A DNA stretch of 51,088 bases from Tumebacillus flagellatus (GTDB lineage: Bacteria > Bacillota > Bacilli > Tumebacillales > Tumebacillaceae), in NCBI RefSeq assembly GCF_000714935.1, contig NZ_JMIR01000035.1, forward strand, positions 1 through 51,088, in the 5' to 3' direction. Below, one piece after another: positions 14,630 to 23,407 of this stretch (positions are counted from its first letter, which is position 1; each line of letters begins with the position of its first letter). The position numbers were made by a program, and so were the translations under genes. The notes under the pieces were generated by a model. It did no database searches, was not told the origin of the DNA, and saw only the letters and a list, made by a program, of their open reading frames with translations.

Positions 14630-16591
14630 ATGATTCTCGTGCAAGCGAATGACATAAAAAAATCCTACGGCACCGACGTGATCTTGGAGAACGCCTCCGT
14701 CGTCGTCCAAGACCGCGAACGCGTCGGGCTGATCGGCGTCAACGGCGCCGGCAAGTCCACATTGCTCAAAATCATCGCAGGTGAAATGTCGTACGACTCC
14801 GGCCAAATTCATATCGGCAAGGAAACCACCGTCGGCTACCTCGCCCAGCACTCGCAAATCGACTCCAACCAAACGATCTGGGACGAGATGGTCTCCGTCT
14901 ACGCCGACCTGAAGCAACTCGAAACCAAGATGCGCGATCTCGAACGGAAAATGGCCGAGCCCTCCGTCTACGAAGACGAAACCCTGTTCGCCCAATACTC
15001 CGAACAGTACGCCCGCCTCACCCAAGACTTCACCGATCAAAACGGCTACGCAGTCGACGCCAAAGTCCGCTCCATCCTCCACGGCCTCGACTTCCCGGAA
15101 GCGATGCACGGCCGCCTCGTCAACTCGTTGTCCGGCGGGCAGAAGACCCGGCTCTTGCTCGGCAAACACTTGCTGACTCAGCCGAACCTGCTGATCCTCG
15201 ACGAGCCGACCAACTACCTCGACATCCGCACGCTCACGTGGCTTGAAGATTATCTCAAAAACTACCCCGGCGCTCTGCTCATGGTCTCCCATGACCGCTA
15301 CTTCCTCGATTCGCTGATCAACGTGATCTACGAGATGGAACGCGGCAAAACCCGCCGTTGGAAAGGCAACTACTCCGACTTCTTGGAGCAGAAAGCCGCC
15401 GAACTCGCCCAACAGCAGAAGCGCTTCGACCAACAGCAAGCGGAAATCGCCAAGCTCGAAGACTTCATCCAGCGCAACATCGCCCGCGCCACCACGACCA
15501 AGCGCGCGCAATCCCGCCGCAAGATGCTGGACAAGATCGAGCGCATCGACCGCCCGATGCTCTCCACGGAGCAAGCGCACTTCTCGTTTAACATCGACAA
15601 GCAGTCCGGCAACGAAGTGCTGAAAGTCGACGGCGTGTCGCTTGGATACGGCGAGAAAGTCCTGTCCCAAAACATCACGTTCGAAGTCCTGCGCGGCGAA
15701 CGCGTGGCGCTGATCGGCCCGAACGGGATCGGCAAGACGACGCTGCTGAAAGCGATCAACGGCAAACTCGACCCGCTCGCGGGCCGTCTGAAGCTCGGCA
15801 CCAACGTCTCCGTCGGCTACTTCACCCAACAGCAAGAGGACCTCACCCCGTCGAAAACCGTGCTGGGCGAAGTCTGGGACGCGTTCCCGCACCTCGATTT
15901 GACGCGGGTGCGGACGGTGCTTGGCAACTTTCTTTTTTCCGGAGACGATGTGCAGAAATTGGTCGGGTCGCTCTCCGGCGGCGAACGCAGCCGCGTGGCG
16001 CTCGCGAAATTGATGCTGAAGAACTCCAACTTCCTCATCCTCGACGAGCCGACCAACCATCTCGACCTGCTCTCCAAGGAAGTGCTTGAGAACGCGCTGG
16101 AAGACTATCCGGGGACGTTGCTGTTCATCTCCCATGACCGCTACTTCGTCAACCGCCTCGCCACCCGCGTCGTCGAGCTGTCGGAGAACGGCGTCGCCTC
16201 CTACCTCGGCAACTACGACGACTATCTGGAGAAGCTGGAGCAAATCGAAGCGGAGAAGCGCGAGAAAGAAGCGCAGGAAGCCGCCAACGCCAAAGCGAAA
16301 ACCGGCACAGCGGTTGCCGAAATCCCCCTCGACGACGCCCAAGCCCGCCGCCAAGCGGACAAGGAACAAAAACGCATCGAAAAACGCCGCCTCGACCGCC
16401 TCGCCAAAGTCGAAACGCGCATCGCGGAACTTGAAGAACAGATCTCGGCGCTGGAAGCGGACCTCTGCCTCCCGGAAGTGTTCTCCAACCACGAACTCGC
16501 CGCCGAGAAAAACGACGCGCTCCAAACCGCCAAGGAAGAGCTCGACCAACTGATGGAAGAGTGGGCGGAACTGGAAGCGGCGGGAGAGTAG
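14630..16591 (+). CDS. ABC-F family ATPase (ribosome-associated, YdiF-like)
   Basis: 653 residues with two ABC domains and no membrane segment. The first has Walker A GVNGAGKST (about 36-44) and signature LSGGQKTRL; the second has Walker A GPNGIGKTT and signature LSGGERSRV. Both have LLILDEPTN-type Walker B motifs. A charged linker (about 245-310) lies between them, and a C-terminal coiled coil (about 560-650, ending EELDQLMEEWAELEA) follows. ABC-F proteins act on the ribosome, relieving stalls or protecting from antibiotics. This layout is like the housekeeping YdiF/Uup type. AAGGTGAT lies before the ATG. A monocistronic transcript is closed by a clear terminator. Confidence 0.93.
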   Translation: MILVQANDIKKSYGTDVILENASVVVQDRERVGLIGVNGAGKSTLLKIIAGEMSYDSGQIHIGKETTVGYLAQHSQIDSNQTIWDEMVSVYADLKQLETKMRDLERKMAEPSVYEDETLFAQYSEQYARLTQDFTDQNGYAVDAKVRSILHGLDFPEAMHGRLVNSLSGGQKTRLLLGKHLLTQPNLLILDEPTNYLDIRTLTWLEDYLKNYPGALLMVSHDRYFLDSLINVIYEMERGKTRRWKGNYSDFLEQKAAELAQQQKRFDQQQAEIAKLEDFIQRNIARATTTKRAQSRRKMLDKIERIDRPMLSTEQAHFSFNIDKQSGNEVLKVDGVSLGYGEKVLSQNITFEVLRGERVALIGPNGIGKTTLLKAINGKLDPLAGRLKLGTNVSVGYFTQQQEDLTPSKTVLGEVWDAFPHLDLTRVRTVLGNFLFSGDDVQKLVGSLSGGERSRVALAKLMLKNSNFLILDEPTNHLDLLSKEVLENALEDYPGTLLFISHDRYFVNRLATRVVELSENGVASYLGNYDDYLEKLEQIEAEKREKEAQEAANAKAKTGTAVAEIPLDDAQARRQADKEQKRIEKRRLDRLAKVETRIAELEEQISALEADLCLPEVFSNHELAAEKNDALQTAKEELDQLMEEWAELEAAGE

Positions 16592-16628
16592 GCAATCTGG
16601 AATCACTCTTAAGAGAAACTTACTAAAA

Positions 16629-16663
16629 AATTTCCACCTCTTGGCAGGTGGAAGTTTTTTTTG
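16629..16663 (+). terminator. Terminator after the ABC-F gene
   Basis: TTCCACCT (16632-16639) pairs with AGGTGGAA (16646-16653), followed by a long T-run. It ends about 30 bases before the next gene. Confidence 0.85.
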
Positions 16664-16691
16664 CGCCGAATGTAGGAGTGAGGTGATCCGA

Positions 16692-17627
16692 ATGAATCTG
16701 CTGACAGAACGTTACAGCCCGCTCGTCACCTACGTCGAGCGCGTACAACGTCAGATTGGCGCCACGGCATCGGCGCTCTACATCTGGCGGCAAGGAGACG
16801 TCATGGAGTGGTACAACGGGACCGACATCGGGCCGTCGTCGCGCTTTCACGTCCATTCCGTCCGCAAATCGTATATCGGCTTGGCACTTGCCCTTGCGCA
16901 AGAGGACGGCAAGATCGGCAGCCTCGATGACCGTGTGAGCGACTACTTGACGTACGAAAACCTCGACAGCACCACCCTTCGTCATCTGGTCACGAACACG
17001 CATGGAATGCACACCGAACCCGACGGCCGGATCGTGCGCGATCATCCGCCGGGCAAGGGCTGGCAGTATGTGAACACCGGAATTGACATGTTGCTGGAAC
17101 TGATTCGGCAACAGACCGGACAATCCGTGTCCGAACTGCTCCAAGAGCGCGTGTTGAAGCCCAACGGGTTTCGCGAAACCGGCTGGGAGACCTGCGTGTC
17201 CGACGAGATGAATCTGGTGCCGGACGCGTTCGACAACGGCACGGAGCAATTCCAATTGAAGCCCGATTGCAACCTGTACGTCAGTGCGCGCGAGTTGGCG
17301 AGATGGGGGCTGTTGCACAAGGAACAACTGGGGGTCTTTGGACGCGCCACCTCCGTGCAGACGCCGAAGCTGCTGGATGAAGACTTGCCCCGCCAAGGCT
17401 ACGGCTGGTACGTGCAGGACGAGTTCTGCGCGCGCTCGGAGATCGGCGAGCACGTCCCGCGCGGATCGTTTCAAATCCTCGGCGTCAACGGCTGCGCAGT
17501 GCTCGTCATCCCCGCTCTCGACATGGTCGCCGTGCGCATGTACAACAAAATCGGCAACCCGCCGGGCTACTACTACCTGCGCGACATCCGCGATTTTGGC
17601 AATCTCGCCGTACAGCTCTCCCGATAG
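16692..17627 (+). CDS. Serine hydrolase of the beta-lactamase (class C/PBP-like) family
   Basis: 311 residues. The active-site SxxK is SVRK at residues 56-59, the second motif is YVN at 126-128, and a PRGSFQILGVNG segment near the C-terminus takes the place of the KTG/HxG motif. No signal peptide or lipobox is visible, so it is probably cytoplasmic. This family includes esterases and D-aminopeptidases as well as beta-lactamases, and the substrate is unknown. The ATG at 16692 follows GAGGTG with 7-base spacing; the frame upstream to 16641 runs through the terminator of the preceding gene and is not used. It is convergent with the MFS operon. Confidence 0.88.
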   Translation: MNLLTERYSPLVTYVERVQRQIGATASALYIWRQGDVMEWYNGTDIGPSSRFHVHSVRKSYIGLALALAQEDGKIGSLDDRVSDYLTYENLDSTTLRHLVTNTHGMHTEPDGRIVRDHPPGKGWQYVNTGIDMLLELIRQQTGQSVSELLQERVLKPNGFRETGWETCVSDEMNLVPDAFDNGTEQFQLKPDCNLYVSARELARWGLLHKEQLGVFGRATSVQTPKLLDEDLPRQGYGWYVQDEFCARSEIGEHVPRGSFQILGVNGCAVLVIPALDMVAVRMYNKIGNPPGYYYLRDIRDFGNLAVQLSR

Positions 17628-17642
17628 ACCCCATCCATTCGA

Positions 17643-17693
17643 TAAAAAAATCCCCCGCACCTTCGGACTCGCCGATGTGCGGGGGATATTTTA
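17643..17693. terminator. Bidirectional terminator between serine hydrolase and MFS genes
   Basis: ATCCCCCGCAC (17650-17660) and GTGCGGGGGAT (17677-17687) form an 11-bp GC-rich stem. An A-run precedes it and a T-rich run follows. It touches the stop codon of the MFS gene. Confidence 0.85.
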
Positions 17694-19799
17694 TTTCTTC
17701 TTGTTCGGAATTCCCGATGCGGGTTGGACGCGCTTGATGAAGAATGCGAGAACCAACGCCACGACCGCGAAGCCGGTAGCGTACATGAACGCGTCGTTGA
17801 TGCCGTTGATCGTCGCTTCTTTCATCGCGAGACCGTAGATCATCTGGGTGGCGATCGACGACCCGTATTGGGTCGGAAGCCCGGTCGCCGACGCGAGACC
17901 CGCTCCGATCTGCGAGAAGTGCGTCGAGAGAATCGGGTTGGTCGACGTAATTTCGTTGGCGTAGTTCGCGATATGGAACTGCGTGCGGTTCGTCATGATC
18001 GTGACGAGCAACGCCGTGCCGAGCGACCCCGCCACCTGACGCGCCGTGTTGCCCGTCGCCGTGCCGTGCGCTTGGTATTGACGCGGCAGCTGGTTCATGC
18101 CTGCCGTCTGAATCGGCATCATCAACAGCGACATCCCGAACATGCGCAGGCAATACAGCATGAGAATGTGGCCATAGGTGGTGTCCGAGGTCAGTTTCGT
18201 AAATTCCCATGTCGTCCACACGGTCACGAGCAAGCCGACGATCGCCAGCAAGCGCGCCCCGATCTTGTCGAAGATCGCGCCGGAGATCGGGCTCATCACG
18301 CCCATGAGGAGCGCGGCCGGCAACATCAACAGACCGGCTTGCAGCGGCGTAAACCCGCGGATGTTCTGCAGGTAGATCGGCAGCAGAATCATCGCGGCAA
18401 ACATCGCCATGTTGACGACCGACGAGATGATCGTCGTCAGCGTGAACACGTCAAACTTGAACACGCGCAGGTCGAGCATCGGTTGTTCCGCCGTCAGCTC
18501 GCGCCAGACGAACAGCACGAGCGCGATGAGACCGATGATGAGCGTGAGGAGAACTTCTGCAGAGGTCCAGCCTTGCGAACCCGCTTCCGAGAACGCGTAC
18601 AGGACGCCGCCGAAGCCCAGCGTGGAGAACACAAACCCGGCGGTATCGAATTTCGGACGCGAGGTTTTCGTGATGTCCTTCATCCAGGCAAACGCGAGGC
18701 CCAAGTCGAGCAGGCCGATCGGGATGACGAGGATGAACAGAATCCGCCACGAGTAGTTTTGCACAATCCAACCGGACAGCGTCGGGCCGACGGCCGGAGC
18801 GAAGATCATCGCGATCCCCATCAGGCCCATCGCCTTGCCGCGTTTTTCCGGCGGGAAGACGGTCAAGAACACGGTCATCATCAACGGCATGATGATCCCG
18901 GCGCCGGACGCTTGCACCAAACGCCCGACCAGCATGATCGAGAAGTTCGAGGAGATCGCACAAATGACGGCGCCGAGTGTGAACAAACTCATCGCGGCGA
19001 TGAACAGCTTGCGCGCTCCGAATCGTTCAATCAAGAAGGCGGTGATCGGAATCAACACGCCGTTGACCAGCATGTAGCCGGTAACCAGCCATTGGATGAC
19101 GTTTGCCGACACGTTGAGGTCGTTCATCATGTGCGGCAGCGCGACGTTGATCAGCGTCTGGTTGAGAATCGCGACAAACGCGCCGAGCAGCAGGACGGTG
19201 AGCAAACGCCCGACGTGGATGTCTTGACGCGCGCCGGACGCAGCCGGAGCGGTCGGTGCTGCCGCCGCTGCGGCAGGCTTGGTGTCTTTCGAAACCGGAG
19301 CGGTTGCTTCCGGTTTGACTGCCTCCGGTTTGGTTGCCTCCGGTTTGACTGCTTCCGGTTTGGTCTCTTCCTGAGTGACCGCTGCGGCGGCCGGTTTGAT
19401 TTCTTCCTCCTGCGGTGCAACGTCAGCCTCAGCCGGTTGCGTGGTTTCTTCCACAGCTTCCGCAACCGGAGTTTCGAGAACCTCTTCCTCAGACGGAGCA
19501 AGCGGCGGTTCGGTTTTGTGACGTTCCGAGCGCGGAGGAAGCGGACTTTGGTTGAAAACCGGTTCATCCACCGGCTCGACGTGAAGCGCTTCCCGCGCTT
19601 CTGCCGTAAATTCCTCGGTCAATTCCGGGATCGGTTCATAGCTGTCATCGGATTGCAAAGTGGCTTCTGCCTGTTGCACATCAGGCTCTGTCACCCGCAC
19701 CGGTGCTTGGTTTTTTTTCTTCGAGCGCATCGCTGCGTTTGCCACGCCGAGAATGACGAGACAAAGCACAACGTACCCGATGAGGTATCCGGTGTTCAT
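17691..19799 (-). CDS. EmrB-type MFS exporter with N-terminal anchor and acidic linker
   Basis: 702 residues, about 190 longer than usual. Residues 3-23 form a membrane helix (YLIGYVVLCLVILGVANAA). Residues 24-190 are a low-complexity, Glu/Pro/Ala-rich linker with the repeated units EAVKPEATKPEAVKPEA. From about 197 onward is a 14-TM DHA2 transporter (LLGAFVAILNQTLINVALPH, then RFGARKLFIAAM and GPTLSGWIVQN motifs). It would pump drugs or toxic metabolites with the HlyD-like partner encoded just upstream (12 bases). The operon marR-hlyD-MFS corresponds in order to B. subtilis yhbI-yhbJ-yhcA. GGGCGGTG lies 5 bases before the ATG. The extension is not a frameshift product: base composition and frame are continuous. 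Confidence 0.92.
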   Translation of the reverse strand: MNTGYLIGYVVLCLVILGVANAAMRSKKKNQAPVRVTEPDVQQAEATLQSDDSYEPIPELTEEFTAEAREALHVEPVDEPVFNQSPLPPRSERHKTEPPLAPSEEEVLETPVAEAVEETTQPAEADVAPQEEEIKPAAAAVTQEETKPEAVKPEATKPEAVKPEATAPVSKDTKPAAAAAAPTAPAASGARQDIHVGRLLTVLLLGAFVAILNQTLINVALPHMMNDLNVSANVIQWLVTGYMLVNGVLIPITAFLIERFGARKLFIAAMSLFTLGAVICAISSNFSIMLVGRLVQASGAGIIMPLMMTVFLTVFPPEKRGKAMGLMGIAMIFAPAVGPTLSGWIVQNYSWRILFILVIPIGLLDLGLAFAWMKDITKTSRPKFDTAGFVFSTLGFGGVLYAFSEAGSQGWTSAEVLLTLIIGLIALVLFVWRELTAEQPMLDLRVFKFDVFTLTTIISSVVNMAMFAAMILLPIYLQNIRGFTPLQAGLLMLPAALLMGVMSPISGAIFDKIGARLLAIVGLLVTVWTTWEFTKLTSDTTYGHILMLYCLRMFGMSLLMMPIQTAGMNQLPRQYQAHGTATGNTARQVAGSLGTALLVTIMTNRTQFHIANYANEITSTNPILSTHFSQIGAGLASATGLPTQYGSSIATQMIYGLAMKEATINGINDAFMYATGFAVVALVLAFFIKRVQPASGIPNKKK

Positions 19800-19811
19800 T
19801 GAATCACCGCC

Positions 19812-20471
19812 CTACTTGTGGATGCGGACTGTCACGTTCATGCCCGGTGCAAGATCGAGGCCTTTGTAGCCGTCAAGGGTGATGGTGACCGGAAGAACCT
19901 GGGTCACTTTGGTGTAGTTGCCGGTTGCGTTCGAGGTCGGCAAGAGCGAGAAGGTGTTCGCGGTTGCGAGGCCGACTTTTTGCACTTTTCCTTTGAGCGT
20001 GGTGCCCGGATACGCATCGACGTCGATGTCTACGTCTTGGCCGACTTTGACATCGTTGATGTCGGTTTCCTTGATGTTGGCGGTGACCCACAGGTGGTCC
20101 ATGTCAAACGAGTACGCGATCGGCAGACCTGCGCCGACAAAGGAGTTTTTCACAGCCGATTGTTGCGCGATGGTGCCGTCTTGCGGAGCTACAACATCGA
20201 CGTCGACCGGTTTGCCGGTTGCCGCGTTCATCGTTTCGACGACGCCGACGCGGTCGCCCGCCGCATAAGTTTTGCCCACTTCGCCGTTCCAATCGACCAG
20301 TTTGCCGGCCGCCGGAGCTGCGATGGAGACGGATTGACCGTCAATTTTGGCGTTGTCCGTGCTCAGGTAGGTAGCGGATTGGTTGTAGAAGTAGTACCCG
20401 GCAAAGCCGCCCCCGATCAAGATGACGAGCAACAGAACGTTCACGAGAATCAAACGACGCATAGAATTCAT
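19812..20471 (-). CDS. Short HlyD/EmrA-like membrane-fusion protein
   Basis: 219 residues. An N-terminal membrane helix (LILVNVLLLVILIGGGFAGY) is followed by NAKIDGQSVSIAAPAAGKL (first half of the lipoyl-like barrel), VDVVAPQDGTIAQQ (second half) and a beta-barrel region ending APGMNVTVRIHK. The long helical hairpin of Gram-negative EmrA is missing, as expected in a single-membrane cell and as in B. subtilis YhbJ. The ATG at 20471 overlaps the marR stop (ATGA), so translation is coupled. It likely assists the downstream MFS exporter on the outer face of the membrane. Confidence 0.88.
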   Translation of the reverse strand: MNSMRRLILVNVLLLVILIGGGFAGYYFYNQSATYLSTDNAKIDGQSVSIAAPAAGKLVDWNGEVGKTYAAGDRVGVVETMNAATGKPVDVDVVAPQDGTIAQQSAVKNSFVGAGLPIAYSFDMDHLWVTANIKETDINDVKVGQDVDIDVDAYPGTTLKGKVQKVGLATANTFSLLPTSNATGNYTKVTQVLPVTITLDGYKGLDLAPGMNVTVRIHK

Positions 20472-20920
20472 TTCTCTGTTTCCCCTTCCTCCGTGGTAAG
20501 TATGGTGATCAGTTCGTGATGCAAGCGGAGCAGTTCTCGTATGTCTTGCTCCGAGAGACGGTGTCTTCCGGCTTCCAGCCGTCGCCAAAACGTCGACAGG
20601 GGCCCAAAGGCATCGCCCAGCTTCTCTCTCCCCGCATCGGTTAGATGCAAGACCAGCGCACGGCGGTCGTGTTCGGAGCGTTCCCGCCCGACCAAGCCCG
20701 CCTTGACCAAGCGGTCGACAACGCCGCTCATCGTGCTTGCGGTCAGTTGCGTTTTTTCCGCGAGTTCGTTCAGGGTGATGTTCTCATGGTGCGCCAACGT
20801 GCGAATGACCATCAACTGCAGACCCGTGATCCCCACCGCTTCCGCATCTTGCTGCATCAGGCGGAAGAACACGCGTTTCAGTTCACGAAGAGAGGCAATG
20901 ATCTCGCTGATCTCGTCCAT
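20468..20920 (-). CDS. MarR-family repressor of the efflux operon
   Basis: 150 residues with a winged HTH: GLQLMVIRTLAHHENITLNE, LAEKTQLTASTMSGVVDRLV and the wing KAGLVGRERSEHDRRALVLH (about 33-96), flanked by dimerisation helices. It is the first gene of the three-gene efflux operon. A 14-bp perfect palindrome lies immediately downstream of the operon's consensus promoter, where a dimer of this protein could block transcription. Ligand release by the exported compound is expected by family analogy. Confidence 0.92.
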   Translation of the reverse strand: MDEISEIIASLRELKRVFFRLMQQDAEAVGITGLQLMVIRTLAHHENITLNELAEKTQLTASTMSGVVDRLVKAGLVGRERSEHDRRALVLHLTDAGREKLGDAFGPLSTFWRRLEAGRHRLSEQDIRELLRLHHELITILTTEEGETEK

Positions 20921-20977
20921 GAGCCGCCCCCTTCCCTTACAGAAACTTTCGTGTCGACATTTTTTGCATACCTAATG

Positions 20978-21034
20978 ATTCGCATGCGAATGATTCGATA
21001 ATGAAAATTATAGACGGCTTTTTCGTTCTGTCAA
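20978..21034 (-). promoter_or_regulatory. Promoter and MarR-type operator of the efflux operon
   Basis: On the minus strand TTGACA (21029-21034) and TATAAT (21007-21012) are 16 bases apart. The perfect palindrome ATTCGCATGCGAAT (20978-20991) falls in the first transcribed bases. AATGATTCG occurs twice in direct repeat here (20974-20982 and 20989-20997). Confidence 0.82.
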
Positions 21035-21092
21035 CCTAGAATGGACACTTCGCCCGTTTTTAACATTTCCTTTAGGAAAGTGCGTCATGCAT

Positions 21093-21126
21093 GCAAAAAA
21101 CCCGCCGGCGAGAGCGGGTTTTTTCT
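21093..21126 (-). terminator. Terminator after the TPP enzyme gene
   Basis: AAAAAACCCGC and GCGGGTTTTTT surround a short loop and can terminate the minus-strand gene that stops at 21142. Confidence 0.8.
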
Positions 21127-21141
21127 ATAGAAGAAGGTCGT

Positions 21142-22818
21142 CTACGCTTCTTTTTTGGTGATGTTCGGGAAGATCACGTCGGCGGTGTTCACTTCGACCA
21201 AGGACGGGCCCGGCAAAGACAACGCTTGTGAGAGGACACTGTCCAGCTCGCGGCTGTCTTGAACGCGGAAACCCGCCAGCCCGCAGGCTTCGGCGACTTG
21301 GACAAAGTCGGGGTTGGTCAGATCGGAGCCGAGTTGGCTGTGGTTGCCGACTCTTTGGCGGTCGGTCTCCATTTGCAAGTAGCCGTTGTTGACGACGACG
21401 ACCGTGACGGCGAGGTTGTAGCGGGCGAGCGTGGCGAGATCCGCCAAGTTCATGCCGAGGCAGCCGTCGCCGACGAGCGCCACCACTTGGCGGTTCGGCT
21501 GGCAAAGTTGCGCCGCCATCGCGGCGGGCAGGCCGAAGCCCATCGAACGCCATGTGCCGGAGAACAGCACGTCCTGGTTCGAGCCGTGACTTCGGAAGAT
21601 GCGGTTAAACCAAACGGTGTGGTCGCCCGTGTCCACGCAGAGCACGGCGTCGGGGCGTACGGTGTTTTCCAGTGCGCGGATCAGGCGCGCCGGGTGGACG
21701 GGGGAGCCTTCGTGGCCGGCTTCTGCTTCCGTTTCGGCGTACCATTGCTCGCGCGCTTGGTGGATTTCGGTAAGCCACTGTTGGTTTTTTTCATGGCCTT
21801 GGAGTTTCTCGACGAGGGCGGGGAGGATGACGTTCGTGTCGCCGACCAGTCCGAGTTCGACGTCGAATTTCGTGCCGATGTTAGTTGCCGCATAGTCGAC
21901 TTGGACGATGCGGACGTTCCGGGGGACGTAGTCTTGCGGCCACCAAGTGTCACCTGCGAGGAGGACGACGTCCGCGCGCTTGAGCACGTCGGCGGCGTAC
22001 GGGCTGCCCGCTTTGCCGATGCCGCCGAGCAGATGCGGGTTGTTTTCGTCGATCAAGCCTTTCGCGCCGAGCGAGAGAATCAGCCCGGCTCCGAGGGTTT
22101 CGCAAAGTTGTTCCACGGATTGCGCCGCGTTGCGCGCGCCAATGCCCGCGACGACGACCGGTTGTTTGGCGGATTGGAGAATCGCCGCCGCACGGTCGAC
22201 GTCTTGCGGGTTGAATTGAACCGTGCCGCGCACGAGTTGCGGTTGTTTGCGGATTGGCGTCGATTGCGTTTGCGTGAACAGGTCTTTGGGAACGGAGACG
22301 TGCGTGACGGCGCCTCGCTCCAACGCGGTGTGAATCGCCTTGGTGAACACTTCGACCGTCGCGTCGGGCGAAGCGAGCAGCGCGGAGTAGGCGGCCAGCG
22401 GTTCGATGAACACTTGCTGATCGAGGTATTGCTTGGCGTCGGTGCCGATCGAGTTCGTCGGGACTTGGCCGGTGATGGCGAGCACCGGCACTTGGTCTTG
22501 GTACGCGTCTCCGAGACCGTTCAGCAAGTTTGCCATGCCGGGGCCGCTGGTAGCGAGGCAGACGCCGAGTTTGCCTGTCAGTTTCGCTTCGGCGGACGCC
22601 ATGAAAGCGGCGGTGGATTCATGCTTCACGGCGATAAATTGCAGACCGGAGCCGTCGAGGGCGTCGAGGAAGTCGAGGAACGTGTCGCCGGCGACTCCGT
22701 AGATGCGTTCCACGCCCCACGCTTGCAATTGTTGCACGATGGTATGCGCGACGGTGAGCGTGGTCGTCGGGGACGGGGTTGTCAGAGGAGCGGTGGTTTG
22801 CTTTTGTAGGGATGCCAT
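21142..22818 (-). CDS. Thiamine-diphosphate enzyme, pyruvate oxidase/acetolactate synthase-like
   Basis: 558 residues with the three-domain layout of this family. The N-terminal PYR domain has catalytic Glu in VKHESTAAFMA (about 64-74). A central FAD/nucleotide-type domain contains VVVAGIGARNAAQ and IGKAGSPYA. The C-terminal PP domain has the TPP-binding GDGCLGMNLADLATLARYNL followed by VVVNNGY. It resembles B. subtilis YdaP and PoxB-type pyruvate oxidases more than anabolic acetolactate synthase, and no small regulatory subunit gene is nearby. The likely reaction is decarboxylation of pyruvate or another 2-oxo acid. It is a single gene with its own terminator. Confidence 0.88.
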   Translation of the reverse strand: MASLQKQTTAPLTTPSPTTTLTVAHTIVQQLQAWGVERIYGVAGDTFLDFLDALDGSGLQFIAVKHESTAAFMASAEAKLTGKLGVCLATSGPGMANLLNGLGDAYQDQVPVLAITGQVPTNSIGTDAKQYLDQQVFIEPLAAYSALLASPDATVEVFTKAIHTALERGAVTHVSVPKDLFTQTQSTPIRKQPQLVRGTVQFNPQDVDRAAAILQSAKQPVVVAGIGARNAAQSVEQLCETLGAGLILSLGAKGLIDENNPHLLGGIGKAGSPYAADVLKRADVVLLAGDTWWPQDYVPRNVRIVQVDYAATNIGTKFDVELGLVGDTNVILPALVEKLQGHEKNQQWLTEIHQAREQWYAETEAEAGHEGSPVHPARLIRALENTVRPDAVLCVDTGDHTVWFNRIFRSHGSNQDVLFSGTWRSMGFGLPAAMAAQLCQPNRQVVALVGDGCLGMNLADLATLARYNLAVTVVVVNNGYLQMETDRQRVGNHSQLGSDLTNPDFVQVAEACGLAGFRVQDSRELDSVLSQALSLPGPSLVEVNTADVIFPNITKKEA

Positions 22819-22978
22819 TGTATGAAAAATCCAACTCCTTCTATACCAAAAGTCATGAATAGGGTATCCTTGAAATAGGTGTAAGATACGATGCTGAATG
22901 ATGCTGTTTCTGGTACAATAGTCTCACTCAATAAGTGTTAGATTACTCATTACTTGATTAACGAAAGAGGCGTGAGGA

Positions 22979-23302
22979 ATGGCGACCCTTCGCGAAACGA
23001 TTAATAAAGTGGAAACGAAAATTTTGCCGATCAACCATATCGACCATCGGTTCCGGCTTGAGCAAATCACGTTCGATCTCGGCGGAATTTCGGTGCAAGG
23101 ACGGTTGCTGACGAGCAATGATTTCGACTATAGCATCCTCTGTCACTATTCTCCGATTTCCAAGGAGATTACCGATTGGATGATGCTCGACAGCAACGGT
23201 ACCGAATACAAAGTTGTCGGGATCGTCTCCAAGACCCTGTGCTTTTTTGCACAGAAGGCTTGCAAAGAAGTGCTGGAGACCTTGGGGTATGAAGTGGATT
23301 GA
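22979..23302 (+). CDS. Small conserved-looking protein of unknown function
   Basis: 107 residues starting MATLRETINKVETKILPINH, with no signal peptide or membrane helix. It contains an alternating beta-rich part (RLEQITFDLGGISVQGRLLT) and a C-terminal helix (CFFAQKACKEVLETLGYEVD). GAGGCGTGAGG precedes the ATG, an extended -10 element (TGGTACAAT near 22910) lies upstream, and a strong terminator follows, so it is very probably a real monocistronic gene. I do not recognise its family. Confidence 0.7.
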   Translation: MATLRETINKVETKILPINHIDHRFRLEQITFDLGGISVQGRLLTSNDFDYSILCHYSPISKEITDWMMLDSNGTEYKVVGIVSKTLCFFAQKACKEVLETLGYEVD

Positions 23303-23309
23303 ACGGAAA

Positions 23310-23355
23310 TCGGAAAGACGGGTTCCGCCGGGGGCGGAGGGCCCGTCTTTTTTTG
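23310..23355 (+). terminator. Terminator after the 107-aa gene
   Basis: AAAGACGGG (23314-23322) pairs with CCCGTCTTT (23342-23350) around an inner TCCGCC/GGCGGA stem, with a T-run after it. Confidence 0.88.
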
Positions 23356-23363
23356 TGTATATG

Positions 23364-23402
23364 AAAAAAACCCCCTGCGCACGCGCACGCAGGAGGTTTT
23401 CT
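23364..23402 (-). terminator. Terminator after the CocE-type hydrolase
   Basis: CCCCCTGCG and CGCAGGAGG form a stem (one wobble) around CACGCGCA. An A-run on the plus strand gives a T-run at the end of the minus-strand transcript. Confidence 0.8.
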
Positions 23403-23407
23403 CAACG

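Noticed and set aside
19298-19400. Tandem repeat as a CRISPR or other DNA repeat
   Set aside because: The repetition reflects the KPEA/TKPEAV codon repeats of the linker in the MFS protein; no spacers are present and no CRISPR array was seen anywhere in the window.
17724-19802. A 692-codon frame on the plus strand opposite the MFS exporter
   Set aside because: It is a shadow frame with Arg/His/Gln-rich low-complexity protein typical of the antisense of G+C-rich genes; other long opposite-strand frames (10240-11871, 21259-22809, 29969-32047, 48007-49971) were dropped for the same reason.
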